A stretch of DNA of 64,000 nucleotides from Litoreibacter meonggei. GTDB lineage: Bacteria > Pseudomonadota > Alphaproteobacteria > Rhodobacterales > Rhodobacteraceae. Every line of letters begins with the position of its first letter. Positions within the stretch are counted from its first letter, which is position 1. Location of the stretch: the NCBI RefSeq assembly GCF_003663885.1, contig NZ_RCCE01000003.1:641114-705113 (forward strand). Reading direction: 5' to 3'. Made by a program: the position numbers and the translations under genes. The notes under the pieces were generated by a model. The model was not told the origin of the DNA. It saw only the letters and a list, made by a program, of their open reading frames with translations, and did not search any database. Shown piece by piece: positions 44,328 through 53,487 of this stretch.

Positions 44328-45355
44328 AAGGATTCCGGCACATACAACTGAGGTGTCAGGAAGTGCTGGCCCGGGCTGGAAGTTTGTCCGCTAAGCTGCG
44401 ACTCAATCATCAACTGAACCACATTTTCGCACAGTTCTTGCAGCGGTGTGGCAATAACCATTGTGGCATAGCGATCTACAAGGGCTTTTCGGCTGTCATC
44501 TGTCAGCTCATTTACGACGAGCGCCACCTTACCGGACGGCCGCTTTTCGCGCAAAGCGGCGATCGCGCCTTCCATCCCGCCGCCGGCGACGTAGATGCCA
44601 CGCAGATCTGGTTGGCGGTCCAGGAGATCTAGCGTTGCTTCATAGGTGACCTGGCGGGTTTCGAGATTGACCACCGTGTCGATCATTGAGAAATCCGGCG
44701 CGTATTCGCGGATGTAACTCTGGAATCCCGTCTCGCGCATCAGATGTCCGTGCCACCGGTTGCCGCCCACAAATACAGCCAACTTACCGGGAGTGCGTGC
44801 GTGCGTTGTTAGCATCCATGCCGCAGTGCGTCCGACTTTGACGTTGTCCAGCCCAAGGTAGTTCTGTCGGATGTTTTGGGCAAAGTCGTTCAACAGCGCA
44901 AAGACAGGCGTGCCTGAGCGGCCAAGGTCGCTTACCAGTTCGGATAGGGACGGGTGGTTGATTGCCGATGTCGCAATCGCATCCGTCTGCTGCGCAACGA
45001 CTTCTATTTCTTTTGCGAAGTCGTCTGGCGCTTGCGACGCTGCGAAGCGAATGACTGCCCGGCCACGGATGTCGGTCCGGCTATTGACAGCATCTTGCAG
45101 GGCTGCTGCGAAATTACGGTAAAACTCTTGCGATCCTTTATGAAGTACGAATCCAAAACGGATCAGAGGGCGACTGGCCTCGTCGCGTCGTGCGGATAAC
45201 ACGCGGGTCGGGTAGCCGATACGCTCGGCCGCGTCCAAAACACGATCGAGTGTTTCCTGGCGCACGTTGGAGCGCCCGTTAAGCGTACGATCCACCGTCG
45301 CAACGCCGACGCCTGCGGCATACGCAAGATCTTTAAGGGTCGGGCGCTTCGTCAT
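44324..45355 (-). CDS. LacI-family transcriptional regulator (cyclitol region 3)
   Basis: 343 residues from the ATG at 45355 (AAGGA five bases upstream). HTH: PTLKDLAYAAGVGVATVDRT; sensor blocks GKLAVFVGGNRWHGHLMRE and IYVAGGGMEGAIAA are nearly those of the LacI at 31719-32750. It is divergent from mocD-mocE-mocF and convergent with iolB, and probably controls the demethylase operon. A candidate operator lies at 45406-45420. Confidence 0.92.
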   Translation of the reverse strand: MTKRPTLKDLAYAAGVGVATVDRTLNGRSNVRQETLDRVLDAAERIGYPTRVLSARRDEASRPLIRFGFVLHKGSQEFYRNFAAALQDAVNSRTDIRGRAVIRFAASQAPDDFAKEIEVVAQQTDAIATSAINHPSLSELVSDLGRSGTPVFALLNDFAQNIRQNYLGLDNVKVGRTAAWMLTTHARTPGKLAVFVGGNRWHGHLMRETGFQSYIREYAPDFSMIDTVVNLETRQVTYEATLDLLDRQPDLRGIYVAGGGMEGAIAALREKRPSGKVALVVNELTDDSRKALVDRYATMVIATPLQELCENVVQLMIESQLSGQTSSPGQHFLTPQLYVPESF

Positions 45356-45405
45356 GGGTGTCCTTGATTGAATCACATCACTTGTTGGCGTTCTGATGAT
45401 GTATT

Positions 45406-45420
45406 TTGATGTACAATCAT
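45406..45420. promoter_or_regulatory. Candidate operator for the third LacI regulator
   Basis: TTGATGTACAATCAT, with TGAT/ATCA arms, in the 129-base gap between the divergent LacI and mocD genes. It shares TTGATGTA with the palindrome at 25008-25021. Confidence 0.35.
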
Positions 45421-45484
45421 GCTCACCACAAGACGAGAAATGCCGCAGTCTGATACTCATAGGTTAGATTGCTGATAACGAGAT

Positions 45485-46588
45485 ATGACGATGCAAAAAC
45501 GTGATTATTCGCTGCTGGGACCGGATGCGCAGCGCGCAGTTGAGACAGGATTGGCAGCTGCCAACTGGTATCATACGGACATCGCGCGCAAAGACATGAA
45601 GGCGCTGATGAAGCGCGAGGATCAGCCTGCGATCCGAGACACGGTGATCTTGTTCAGCACCATGACGATCTTTGTTGTTTTGGGTGTAGCGCTTTGGCCA
45701 TCTTGGTGGTCGGCGCCGTTCTGGCTCGCCTATGGTGTTCTATATGGATCAGCGATGGACAGTCGCTGGCACGAATGCGGGCATGGTACACCATTCCGCA
45801 CTGCGAAATATAATGACTGGGTCTACCAAATCGCGTCATTCTGCATGGTTCGCAATCCGGTGACGTGGCGTTGGGGTCATGCGCGCCACCATACCGATAC
45901 CGTAATCGTCGGTCGCGACCCCGAGATCGTCGCGATGCGGCCACCTGCGCTGTTTCGCATTCTTCTGAACTTCTTTGGTATTCTGGATGCGTTCCAAGGC
46001 TGGAAAACGATGGTCCAGAATGCATTTGGCCACCTTGATCCCGAAGCCGCAAGTTACATCCCGCAAAGCGAGCAGCCCAAGGTGTTTCGCACAGCGCGGA
46101 TCTGGGTTGCGGTCTATGCGGTTGTCCTGCTTCTTGCGGTGGCGACGCAATCTATTCTACCGCTCATGATCATCGGATTGCCGCGCCTTTACGGGGCCTG
46201 GCATCACGTTATGACCGGCATTTTGCAGCACGCCGGTCTTGCAGATAACGTCATCGACCACCGCCTGAACAGCCGCACGGTCTACATGAACCCGATCAGC
46301 CGGTTCATCTACTGGAACATGAACTACCACGTGGAACACCATATGTTTCCAATGGTTCCCTATCATCGGCTGCCCGAATTGCATGCGGCGATCAAACATG
46401 ACCTGCCGGCGCCGAATCCGTCAATTTTACAAGCCTACAAAGAGGTTTGGCCAATCCTGAAGCGGCAACTGACTTATCATGATGAATTTCTGATGCGCAG
46501 CCTCCCCGGGGGAGCGCAGCCATACCGCAACGATTTGCATCAAAGCGCACTTGGAGAAACGACTCCAACAGCGACTCCGGCAGAATAA
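45485..46588 (+). CDS. mocD: MocD-like fatty-acid-desaturase-family di-iron oxygenase
   Basis: 367 residues with about four to five membrane helices. The three histidine boxes are HECGHGT, HARHHTDT and HVEHHMFP. MocD of rhizopine-degrading Sinorhizobium belongs to this family and is thought to remove the O-methyl group of 3-O-methyl-scyllo-inosamine with MocE and MocF. The same three genes follow one another here, so an O-demethylase acting on a methylated cyclitol is the best reading. A lipid desaturase role is less likely in this context. Confidence 0.85.
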   Translation: MTMQKRDYSLLGPDAQRAVETGLAAANWYHTDIARKDMKALMKREDQPAIRDTVILFSTMTIFVVLGVALWPSWWSAPFWLAYGVLYGSAMDSRWHECGHGTPFRTAKYNDWVYQIASFCMVRNPVTWRWGHARHHTDTVIVGRDPEIVAMRPPALFRILLNFFGILDAFQGWKTMVQNAFGHLDPEAASYIPQSEQPKVFRTARIWVAVYAVVLLLAVATQSILPLMIIGLPRLYGAWHHVMTGILQHAGLADNVIDHRLNSRTVYMNPISRFIYWNMNYHVEHHMFPMVPYHRLPELHAAIKHDLPAPNPSILQAYKEVWPILKRQLTYHDEFLMRSLPGGAQPYRNDLHQSALGETTPTATPAE

Positions 46589-46599
46589 GGAATAGATAA

Positions 46600-46911
46600 A
46601 TGGCAAACTGGATTGACGCCTGCGCGGCAGACGACATCGACGAAGAAGACGTGATCCGTTTTGATCACGATGGGCGCACCTTTGCGGTTTATCGCTCGCC
46701 CGATGACAATTATTTCTGCACCGACGGACTTTGCACTCATGAACAGGTGCATCTGGCAGATGGTCTTGTGATGGATCACACCATTGAATGCCCTAAACAC
46801 AACGGTCAGTTTGACTATCGTACGGGCGAGGCAACACGCACACCTGTCTGTGTGAACCTTGGGGTCTATCCGGTCAAGGTTGAGGGCGGTCGCGTCCTGA
46901 TCGACATTTGA
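46600..46911 (+). CDS. mocE: MocE-family Rieske [2Fe-2S] ferredoxin, copy 2
   Basis: 103 residues. Rieske ligands Cys45/His47 (GLCTHEQV) and Cys64/His67 (ECPKHNG). It carries electrons from the MocF-type reductase to MocD; the three genes are contiguous, with mocF starting on the base after this stop. Copy 1 (31299-31610) has the same length and ligand spacing. Confidence 0.93.
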   Translation: MANWIDACAADDIDEEDVIRFDHDGRTFAVYRSPDDNYFCTDGLCTHEQVHLADGLVMDHTIECPKHNGQFDYRTGEATRTPVCVNLGVYPVKVEGGRVLIDI

Positions 46912-48120
46912 ATGTCGGGCATTGTTATCATTGGGGCAGGGGAGTGCGGTGTGCGTGCGGCCTTTGCTGCCCGTGCCGAAGGCTTTGACGGTGAAGTTAC
47001 GCTGGTTGGCGACGAATGCGGCATGCCCTACGAACGCCCACCGCTTTCCAAACCCGACGCGAATGGTGCAACCCTTAAACCGATATGCACCGCAGAGATG
47101 TTGGCTGCGAAAAACATTATGCTGTTAGATGGAGTTGCGGCAAAGCATATTAATAGGGAAGCGTCATGTGTACGCCTGTCCACCGGTGAGGATTTGAAGT
47201 ATTCGCGGCTGCTTTTGGCGACAGGTGCTAGCCCGCGCAGGTTGACATGCGAAGGCGGCGAACACGCGGTGACGCTGCGGACCATTGAAGACGCGAACCG
47301 GATTTACAGTGCAGCTGTGAAAGGGACGCGCACGGTAATAATAGGGGCTGGTCTTATAGGGCTGGAACTCGCCGCCGAACTGGTTGGACGTGGTAACAAA
47401 ATTACAGTTCTCGAAGCCGGGCCTGTGCCGCTTGGCCGCAATGTTCCACAGCCTCTCGCACAACGTATAGTCGAGCGCCATCTAGCCGAGGGCGTGGATA
47501 TCGTTTGTAACGTCGAGGTCGCGCGCATTTCCAGTCGTGCTGTCGAATTGGTGGGCGGTCAGTTGATTGCCGCAGATCTGGTTGTTGCGGCCATTGGTGT
47601 TGTTCCAAATACGGATCTCGCACAGGCCGCTGGTTTGTATATCGGTAACGGGATCGCCGTTGATGAGGCATTGCGCACCATTGACACCAACATTTTTGCC
47701 GCTGGAGATTGCGCAAGTGTGAACTTCTCGGGGCTTGGGCTTCAAAGATTTGAAACTTGGCAGAATGCTCAGTTCCAAGGTGAGATCGCGGGTCGGAACT
47801 TGGCAGGTGCGTCCGGTGTTTTCCGACCTCCAGTCTGGTTTTGGTCCGATCAATACGACCTTGGTTTGCAGGGTGTCGGTCAAACCATTGGAAAAGCTAC
47901 TGCGCAACGCACGCTTTCGGATGATGCAAAGATCCTGTTTTACCTGAATGATGCCGGACAATTGGTTGGCGCGGCTGGCTTGGGTGTCGGTAACGCGGTC
48001 GCCAAAGACATCAAGCTGGCGCAGAAGCTGATTGAAGCCAAAGTGGCGGTCGCGGCTGCAAGCCTTGAAGATCCAACAACAAATTTAAAGAAATTGCTCA
48101 AACCCGCTCCGGCGAACTGA
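46912..48120 (+). CDS. mocF: MocF-like FAD/NAD(P)H ferredoxin reductase
   Basis: 402 residues. FAD site IIGAGECGVRAAFAARAEGF and CGMPYERPPLSKP, NAD site GAGLIGLELAAELVGRG, second FAD motif TNIFAAGDCASV, and the C-terminal reductase domain with W-F-W-SDQYDLGLQ. It is the only such reductase in the window and would serve both Rieske ferredoxins. Confidence 0.91.
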   Translation: MSGIVIIGAGECGVRAAFAARAEGFDGEVTLVGDECGMPYERPPLSKPDANGATLKPICTAEMLAAKNIMLLDGVAAKHINREASCVRLSTGEDLKYSRLLLATGASPRRLTCEGGEHAVTLRTIEDANRIYSAAVKGTRTVIIGAGLIGLELAAELVGRGNKITVLEAGPVPLGRNVPQPLAQRIVERHLAEGVDIVCNVEVARISSRAVELVGGQLIAADLVVAAIGVVPNTDLAQAAGLYIGNGIAVDEALRTIDTNIFAAGDCASVNFSGLGLQRFETWQNAQFQGEIAGRNLAGASGVFRPPVWFWSDQYDLGLQGVGQTIGKATAQRTLSDDAKILFYLNDAGQLVGAAGLGVGNAVAKDIKLAQKLIEAKVAVAAASLEDPTTNLKKLLKPAPAN

Positions 48121-48136
48121 GCTTAAGGAGAACGAC

Positions 48137-48946
48137 ATGGATCTTTATCACAAGCGGCCAACAGTGGCGGATATTCGAGCGCTTAAGGGCAAGCGTCAAC
48201 TGACGATGTTATACGTAGAAACGCCCGATGAGGCCGCGGCGGCGGCGGCGGCGGGGATTGATATGTTGTCGATTATTGATCCCGCTTGGACCGAAGAAAT
48301 GCGCAAGGCGGCGGGAAACTGTTTTGTGCAGGTCGGGCTGCTTTACGGTCAACTCGTAACGCTTGAAGATTACCAACGTGCCGCGCACCGCGCGATGCAA
48401 GTGGGCGGCGATTGCGTCTATTGTGCATCGTCCATGGGCACGATCAAAGCGCTCGCTGATGATGGAATTCCGGTTGTAAGCCATGTTGGTCTGATCCCGT
48501 CCAAGTCAACATGGACCGGCGGCTTTAAAGCCGTGGGAAAAACCGCTGAGAGCGCAATGCAGGTTTTGGACCACGTCAGACAACTCGAAGACATCGGCTG
48601 TTTCGGCGTGGAACTGGAAGTCGTTCCTGATCGCGTCGCGCTTGAAATATCGAAACGCACAAACCTTGTTTTACTCGGCATGGGGGCTGGCCCGCATGCT
48701 GACGCGCAATACCTATTCGCCGAAGACGTATTGGGGTGCACTACGGGCCATAAGCCGCGCCACGCAAAGACGTACCGCAATTTTGCAAGCGAATTCGACC
48801 GCCTGCAGCAAGAACGCATTGCCGCGTTCCGCGAGTTCAAGGCCGATGTCGATGGGGCTGCCTATCCAGCAGCAGACCATTCCGTAAAAATCAGCGATGA
48901 CGAGCTAGAAAAATTCATCGCCCGATTGAATGATACCGCGACCTGA
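48137..48946 (+). CDS. PanB-family protein (ketopantoate hydroxymethyltransferase paralogue) with altered metal site
   Basis: 269 residues of the PanB TIM-barrel family: SHVGLIPSKSTWTGGFKAVG, ELEVVPDRVALEI, GMGAGPHADAQYLFAED and AAYPAADHS match PanB blocks. By eye against E. coli PanB, Asp45 is kept (SIIDPAW) and Glu181 is kept (ELEVVP), but Asp84 falls in QVGLLYG and Glu114 in VYCASSM, so two of three Mg ligands appear lost. PanB handles 5,10-methylene-tetrahydrofolate. Between a demethylase and purU it more likely deals with formaldehyde or a C1-folate than with pantothenate. The reaction is unproven. Confidence 0.75.
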   Translation: MDLYHKRPTVADIRALKGKRQLTMLYVETPDEAAAAAAAGIDMLSIIDPAWTEEMRKAAGNCFVQVGLLYGQLVTLEDYQRAAHRAMQVGGDCVYCASSMGTIKALADDGIPVVSHVGLIPSKSTWTGGFKAVGKTAESAMQVLDHVRQLEDIGCFGVELEVVPDRVALEISKRTNLVLLGMGAGPHADAQYLFAEDVLGCTTGHKPRHAKTYRNFASEFDRLQQERIAAFREFKADVDGAAYPAADHSVKISDDELEKFIARLNDTAT

Positions 48947-48986
48947 ATTTGGGTCCTTCCGCCGCACTCCATTTTGAAAGCCAATA

Positions 48987-49871
48987 ATGCCCAATCTTGC
49001 CCTTACAGTGTCATGCGTTTCTACCATTGGTATCGTCGCAGCAATCTCGACCTTCCTTGCAAAGCATGAGTGTAACATCACCGACAGTGCACAATTTGAC
49101 GACCCAATCACGGGCGCGTTTTTCACGCGCGTTAGTTTCAAGGCGCCCGACGCCATGGATATGGATGACCTGCGCGGTCGTTTTAACGAAACCGCCGCGC
49201 AATTTAGAATGGACTGGGCCATCCACGACCAAGCCACAAAAATGAAAGTTGCGATCATGGTGTCGCGTTTCGGGCATTGTTTGAACGATCTGCTTTATCG
49301 CTGGCGCATCGGTGCCCTGCCGATTGATATTGTCGCAGTAATTTCAAACCACACCGATTATCAAGAGCTGGTCGTCAATCATGACATCCCTTTTCATCAC
49401 ATCAAAGTCACGAAAGAGAATAAGCCGGACGCCGAGGCGCGGATCATGCAAGTGATTGAGGAGTCCGATGCTGAGCTCGTTGTCTTAGCGCGGTATATGC
49501 AGATCCTGAGCGACCAGATGTGCCAAAAAATGTCAGGCCGCATTATCAATATCCATCACTCCTTCTTGCCGAGTTTCAAAGGTGCAAACCCCTATAAGCA
49601 GGCCTTTGAACGCGGTGTGAAACTGATTGGTGCAACGGCGCACTATGTAACGGCCGACCTTGATGAGGGGCCGATCATTGAACAAGACACGATCCGCGTA
49701 ACACATGCGCAAAGCGCAAGCGATTACGTCACACTTGGTCGTGACGTCGAAGCGCAGGTATTCGCCAGGGCGATCCATGCCCATATTCACCACCGCGTAT
49801 TTCAAAATGGCGACAAAACCGTGGTCTTTCCGGCCAGCCCTGGGGGCTATGCTTCGGAAAGACTGGGTTAA
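48987..49871 (+). CDS. purU: Formyltetrahydrofolate deformylase PurU
   Basis: 294 residues. An N-terminal ACT domain (residues 1-~85) is followed by a formyltransferase-like domain with [16 protein letters not shown], the catalytic His/Asp in [17 protein letters not shown]. It hydrolyses 10-formyl-tetrahydrofolate to formate and folate. Placed after a PanB paralogue and MocDEF, it would release C1 units from demethylation as formate. Converges on aroQ with a four-base overlap. Confidence 0.93.
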   Translation: MPNLALTVSCVSTIGIVAAISTFLAKHECNITDSAQFDDPITGAFFTRVSFKAPDAMDMDDLRGRFNETAAQFRMDWAIHDQATKMKVAIMVSRFGHCLNDLLYRWRIGALPIDIVAVISNHTDYQELVVNHDIPFHHIKVTKENKPDAEARIMQVIEESDAELVVLARYMQILSDQMCQKMSGRIINIHHSFLPSFKGANPYKQAFERGVKLIGATAHYVTADLDEGPIIEQDTIRVTHAQSASDYVTLGRDVEAQVFARAIHAHIHHRVFQNGDKTVVFPASPGGYASERLG

Positions 49872-50329
49872 ACATAATCGGTCGTCGCATGTGAAATTTG
49901 GCTGTACGCGGCCGTAATCGCGGCCACGTATCCGTGGACTCCAAGTCCGGCAATGACGCCCGTTGCAATCCCGGATACATATGAGTGGTGCCTGAACTCT
50001 TCGCGCTTGTGAACGTTTGAAATGTGGACCTCAAAAATCGGGCAATCACACGCAGCCAAGGCATCGCGGATTGCAACAGATGTATGCGTATAAGCAGCAG
50101 GATTAATGACGACTGCGGCAGCCTCTGTACGGGCTTTATGGATCAGTTCGACCAATTCTCCTTCGTGATTGCTTTGATGAAAAGATATCAGCATTCCAAG
50201 GCTCAAGGCGGTGTCCATGCAGAGCCTTTCCACATCCCTTAATGTTTCATGGCCATAGATCTCAGGTTGGCGTGTGCCGAGGAGGTTCAAGTTGGGTCCA
50301 TTAAGGACGTAAATTGTAGGTTTGCTCAT
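49868..50329 (-). CDS. aroQ: Type II 3-dehydroquinate dehydratase
   Basis: 153 residues. [18 protein letters not shown] carries the catalytic Tyr and Arg, with [14 protein letters not shown] and [16 protein letters not shown] (Asn, His). It dehydrates 3-dehydroquinate to 3-dehydroshikimate. As the last gene of a quinate/shikimate breakdown operon it acts catabolically; type II enzymes run in both directions of metabolism. The start overlaps the pcaB stop by four bases. Confidence 0.92.
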   Translation of the reverse strand: MSKPTIYVLNGPNLNLLGTRQPEIYGHETLRDVERLCMDTALSLGMLISFHQSNHEGELVELIHKARTEAAAVVINPAAYTHTSVAIRDALAACDCPIFEVHISNVHKREEFRHHSYVSGIATGVIAGLGVHGYVAAITAAYSQISHATTDYV

Positions 50330-51390
50330 TGGTGTGTCGCTGCTCCGATATGATTAACTTGGGCGCAAACGTCACAGAGGGCAGACAGGCTGCGTGCGGT
50401 CGCTCGAGCCATAGCCGGCAAGATCATCCATTCAAGCGTCCATGCAGTTCCAGAGCGTTCCTGCTCATGGACTAGGGCGTGATGCATTCCGCTAAGCTGG
50501 GTCGCGTTATAGCGTGCTAAAGTGACCAATAGTTCTGCTAGAATCGGGTTTTGCTTGTGCGGCATTGCGGATGAGCCGCCACCGGTTGCCATGCTGATTT
50601 CGCCGATGCCTTGCTGTGCCATTAGGCAGATGTCTTGACCAATCTTTCCGATCGAACCACTAATCAATGACAGCAGATTGGCATAATCTGCCAATCCGTC
50701 CCGCGTTGCGTGCCAAGATGTTTCTGGATTTCCGAGCCCAAGGTCTGCGGCCATATCCGCCGCGACATCGGTCGCATGTGTGGAAAACGCCGCCCTGTCT
50801 CCGACGGCCCCGCCAAGTTGCAGCAATTCAACCCGTGGGCGAATCTGTTCCAGACGTTGCAAGTGGTTTTGGAGTGGGTCGGACCATGTCCGCAGGCGAT
50901 CAGAAACTGTGATTGGCAGCGCCGCCTGCATGCGGGTGCGGCCGATTAGGGTTTGCGTACCAAACTTTTTTTCGAGACTTGTGATGGCGCTCACTGCATC
51001 TGTAAGTCGGTTGCGCAACATGCTGTTGAACTCGATCAGTGTCAGCGCCAAAGCTGTATCGATAACATCCTGAGATGTGGCTCCTGTATGGACTGCCTTG
51101 CTATTTTCGCCTGCCATTTTGCGGAGCTGAGAAACAAGCGCCGGAACGGGGAGCCCATCTGTGGCACTCCCACTGCGCAGATCGTCGAGGTCGACCTGAA
51201 AATCCGCGATTTGATCCGCCAAATTATTCGCAATGTTGGCCGGAACCGATCCAACCTGCCCCAAAGAGCGCGTAAAAGCAGCCTCGAACGCGAGCATATG
51301 GGTAAGTTGTCGTTGCGGAGACCAGATCGCAGCAGCTTCATCATCGCCTAACAGGCCGCCAAGCCAAGGGTGATCAAAAACGGTGCTCAT
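50326..51390 (-). CDS. pcaB: 3-carboxy-cis,cis-muconate cycloisomerase
   Basis: 354 residues of the fumarase/aspartase superfamily, with the family signature [19 protein letters not shown] and [17 protein letters not shown]. It converts 3-carboxy-cis,cis-muconate to gamma-carboxymuconolactone. It is slightly shorter than the ~450-residue Pseudomonas protein, as in alphaproteobacteria. Overlaps pcaD and aroQ by four bases each. Confidence 0.9.
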   Translation of the reverse strand: MSTVFDHPWLGGLLGDDEAAAIWSPQRQLTHMLAFEAAFTRSLGQVGSVPANIANNLADQIADFQVDLDDLRSGSATDGLPVPALVSQLRKMAGENSKAVHTGATSQDVIDTALALTLIEFNSMLRNRLTDAVSAITSLEKKFGTQTLIGRTRMQAALPITVSDRLRTWSDPLQNHLQRLEQIRPRVELLQLGGAVGDRAAFSTHATDVAADMAADLGLGNPETSWHATRDGLADYANLLSLISGSIGKIGQDICLMAQQGIGEISMATGGGSSAMPHKQNPILAELLVTLARYNATQLSGMHHALVHEQERSGTAWTLEWMILPAMARATARSLSALCDVCAQVNHIGAATHQ

Positions 51391-52169
51391 GTCAGGGTCC
51401 TGTGCATTTGCTTTATCGCGTCACTTATCAAGACAGGCGCTTCAATGCACGGCAAGTGGCCACAATCGGGGATGACTTGATAGGACGCATTTGGAATTAA
51501 GTTTGCCAAGTCTTTCACTAGGGCAGGGGGCGTTGCCAGATCATCACTTCCCGCAATGCAGTGGGTCGGGACCGAAATTCGTGGACTTTGAGCGCTGAAA
51601 TCCGTGTCACGGATCGCGCCGCAGACACCTGCGTATCCGGCCGGGGAGGTTCTGACGAGCATGTTGCGATAGACGGCAAATTCGGCAGGCCGATGTGCGA
51701 TGAACTCTGCCGAGAACCAACGCTCAAGTATCGCATCTGCCATAATGGCAATGCCCTCAGACTGCACAGTTTTGATCCGCGCATTCCAACTCTCGGCATC
51801 CCCAATTTGTGCGCCAGTGCAACATAAGACGAGACCCGCCACCAGATCGGGGCGATCCACGGCAAGCCCTTGAGCGATCATTCCGCCGACAGACACACCA
51901 CAGATCAAAGCACGTTGCATGTCCAGATGGTCCATCAACGTCGCGGCATCGTCGACCAACGCTGTCATCGAAATCATGCCGTCATCGCTCAGGCCGTGGC
52001 CGCGTTTGTCGATGCAGAGAATTGGCGGGTCGTTATCCAATCCGTCAATAACCTGATCCCAGATGCGAAAGTCTGTCCCGAGCGAATTCAAGAAGACAAT
52101 TGGCGTCCCTTTTCCCGGCCTAAAGCGATAATGCAGGGCAACTTCATTGAGAACGGTGACCTGCGTCAT
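51387..52169 (-). CDS. pcaD: 3-oxoadipate enol-lactonase
   Basis: 260 residues from the ATG at 52169, which overlaps the CoA-transferase B stop; the longer frame to 52229 lies inside that gene. Alpha/beta hydrolase fold: FLNSLGTDFRIWD, nucleophile ICGVSVGGMIAQG, acid in IAGSDDLATPP, histidine in PDCGHLPCIEAP. It hydrolyses beta-ketoadipate enol-lactone to beta-ketoadipate. The separate PcaC homologue is encoded at 55661-56041, so this is not the PcaL fusion. Confidence 0.9.
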   Translation of the reverse strand: MTQVTVLNEVALHYRFRPGKGTPIVFLNSLGTDFRIWDQVIDGLDNDPPILCIDKRGHGLSDDGMISMTALVDDAATLMDHLDMQRALICGVSVGGMIAQGLAVDRPDLVAGLVLCCTGAQIGDAESWNARIKTVQSEGIAIMADAILERWFSAEFIAHRPAEFAVYRNMLVRTSPAGYAGVCGAIRDTDFSAQSPRISVPTHCIAGSDDLATPPALVKDLANLIPNASYQVIPDCGHLPCIEAPVLISDAIKQMHRTLT

Positions 52170-52789
52170 CAGACAATTGTCGCTTCGGTTGCCGCGCGCA
52201 GCTCGTTTTCGGTAACGCCCTCGGCGCATTCAACGATGCGCAAGCCACCTTCAACAACGTCGAGCACGCCTAAATTGGTGATGATCCGGTCAACCACGCC
52301 CTTGCCGGTCAATGGAAGGGTGCACGCCTTCAGCACTTTGCTTTTGCCATATTTATTGGTGTGATCCATCACGACCACCACACGGCCTACACCTGCCACA
52401 AGGTCCATCGCACCGCCCATTCCTTTGACCAGCTTGCCCGGGATCATCCAGTTCGCCAGATCGCCGTTTTCCGCTACTTCCATCGCGCCAAGGATGGCAG
52501 CAGCGATCTTGCCGCCGCGGATCATCCCAAAAGACGTCGCACTGTCAAAATAGGCGGTCCGGCTCAACTCGGTTATCGTTTGCTTGCCCGCATTTATCAG
52601 GTCGGGGTCTTCATCCCCTTCAAATGGAAACGGACCCATGCCGAGCATCCCGTTCTCGGATTGCAGTGTAATATCCTTGTCGCCGACATAATTCGCCACC
52701 AGCGTTGGAATACCGATTCCAAGGTTCACATACCAGCCGTCTTGCAGTTCATCCGCCGCGCGTGCGGCCATCTGATTGCGGTCCCACAT
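52169..52789 (-). CDS. 3-oxoacid CoA-transferase subunit B (SCOT/ScoB type)
   Basis: 206 residues. Start WDRNQMAARAADELQDGWYV, then LGIGIPTLVANYV, the catalytic glutamate in SENGMLGMGPFP, MIRGGKIAAAILGA and WMIPGKLVKGMGGAMDL. It pairs with subunit A encoded one base upstream. The family includes PcaJ, but the sequence style follows succinyl-CoA:acetoacetate CoA-transferase. See the finding on the beta-ketoadipate branch. Confidence 0.85.
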   Translation of the reverse strand: MWDRNQMAARAADELQDGWYVNLGIGIPTLVANYVGDKDITLQSENGMLGMGPFPFEGDEDPDLINAGKQTITELSRTAYFDSATSFGMIRGGKIAAAILGAMEVAENGDLANWMIPGKLVKGMGGAMDLVAGVGRVVVVMDHTNKYGKSKVLKACTLPLTGKGVVDRIITNLGVLDVVEGGLRIVECAEGVTENELRAATEATIV

Positions 52790-53487
52790 TATGCGCGCTC
52801 CCTGACTGTGCGTTGTTCGATGCGTTTCTCGTGATCACCCTGCACAATCCGGTGCACATAGATGCCGGGCAAATGGATCATGTCGGGATCCAGCGACCCG
52901 CGCGGGACGATTTCTTCGACCTCAGCTATGCAAATCTTGCCGCACATGGCAGCGGGTGGGTTGAAGTTGCGTGCCGTTTTGCGGAAAATCAGATTACCTG
53001 TGTCATCAGCCTTCCATGCCTTGACGATGCTGAGATCGGCAAAAATCCCTTGTTCAAGAATATATTCTTGTCCGTTGAACATCTTGGATTCTTTGCCTTC
53101 CGCGATCACTGTGCCGACGCCGGTTTTGGTGTAGAACCCTGGAATGCCGCAGCCACCCGCGCGCATTCGCTCGGCCAACGTACCTTGGGGATTGAATTCC
53201 AGCGCCAACTCACCCGACAGATATTGCCGCATGAATTCGGCGTTCTCACCGACGTAAGAGCTAATCATCTTTTGGACCTGTCGGGTCTGCAACAGGATGC
53301 CGATGCCAAAATCATCAACACCCGCGTTGTTGGACGCAAAAGTCAGTTCCTTGGTGCCAGCCTGCTTGATGCCCTCTAACAACAATTCGGGAATACCGCA
53401 GAGGCCGAAGCCACCAGCGGCAATCAACATCCCGTCTTGCAATACGCCAACCAAGGCCGCTTCGGCACTCTCATATATCTTCTTCAT
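52789..53487 (-). CDS. 3-oxoacid CoA-transferase subunit A (SCOT/ScoA type)
   Basis: 232 residues from the ATG at 53487, overlapping the BKACE stop by four bases; the longer frame is upstream coding sequence. GGFGLCGIPELLLEGI binds CoA; SSYVGENAEFMRQYLSGELAL and GTLAERMRAGGCGIPGFYT are the SCOT form, whereas PcaI has a shorter, different block there. It would transfer CoA between succinyl-CoA and acetoacetate or another 3-oxoacid. No thiolase gene accompanies it. Confidence 0.85.
   Translation of the reverse strand: MKKIYESAEAALVGVLQDGMLIAAGGFGLCGIPELLLEGIKQAGTKELTFASNNAGVDDFGIGILLQTRQVQKMISSYVGENAEFMRQYLSGELALEFNPQGTLAERMRAGGCGIPGFYTKTGVGTVIAEGKESKMFNGQEYILEQGIFADLSIVKAWKADDTGNLIFRKTARNFNPPAAMCGKICIAEVEEIVPRGSLDPDMIHLPGIYVHRIVQGDHEKRIEQRTVRERA

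Noticed and set aside
52169..53487. Naming the CoA transferase PcaIJ
   Set aside because: The subunit A sequence has the SYVGENAEF and AERMRAGGCGIP blocks of SCOT, and no thiolase is present; PcaIJ cannot be excluded but is not the better fit.
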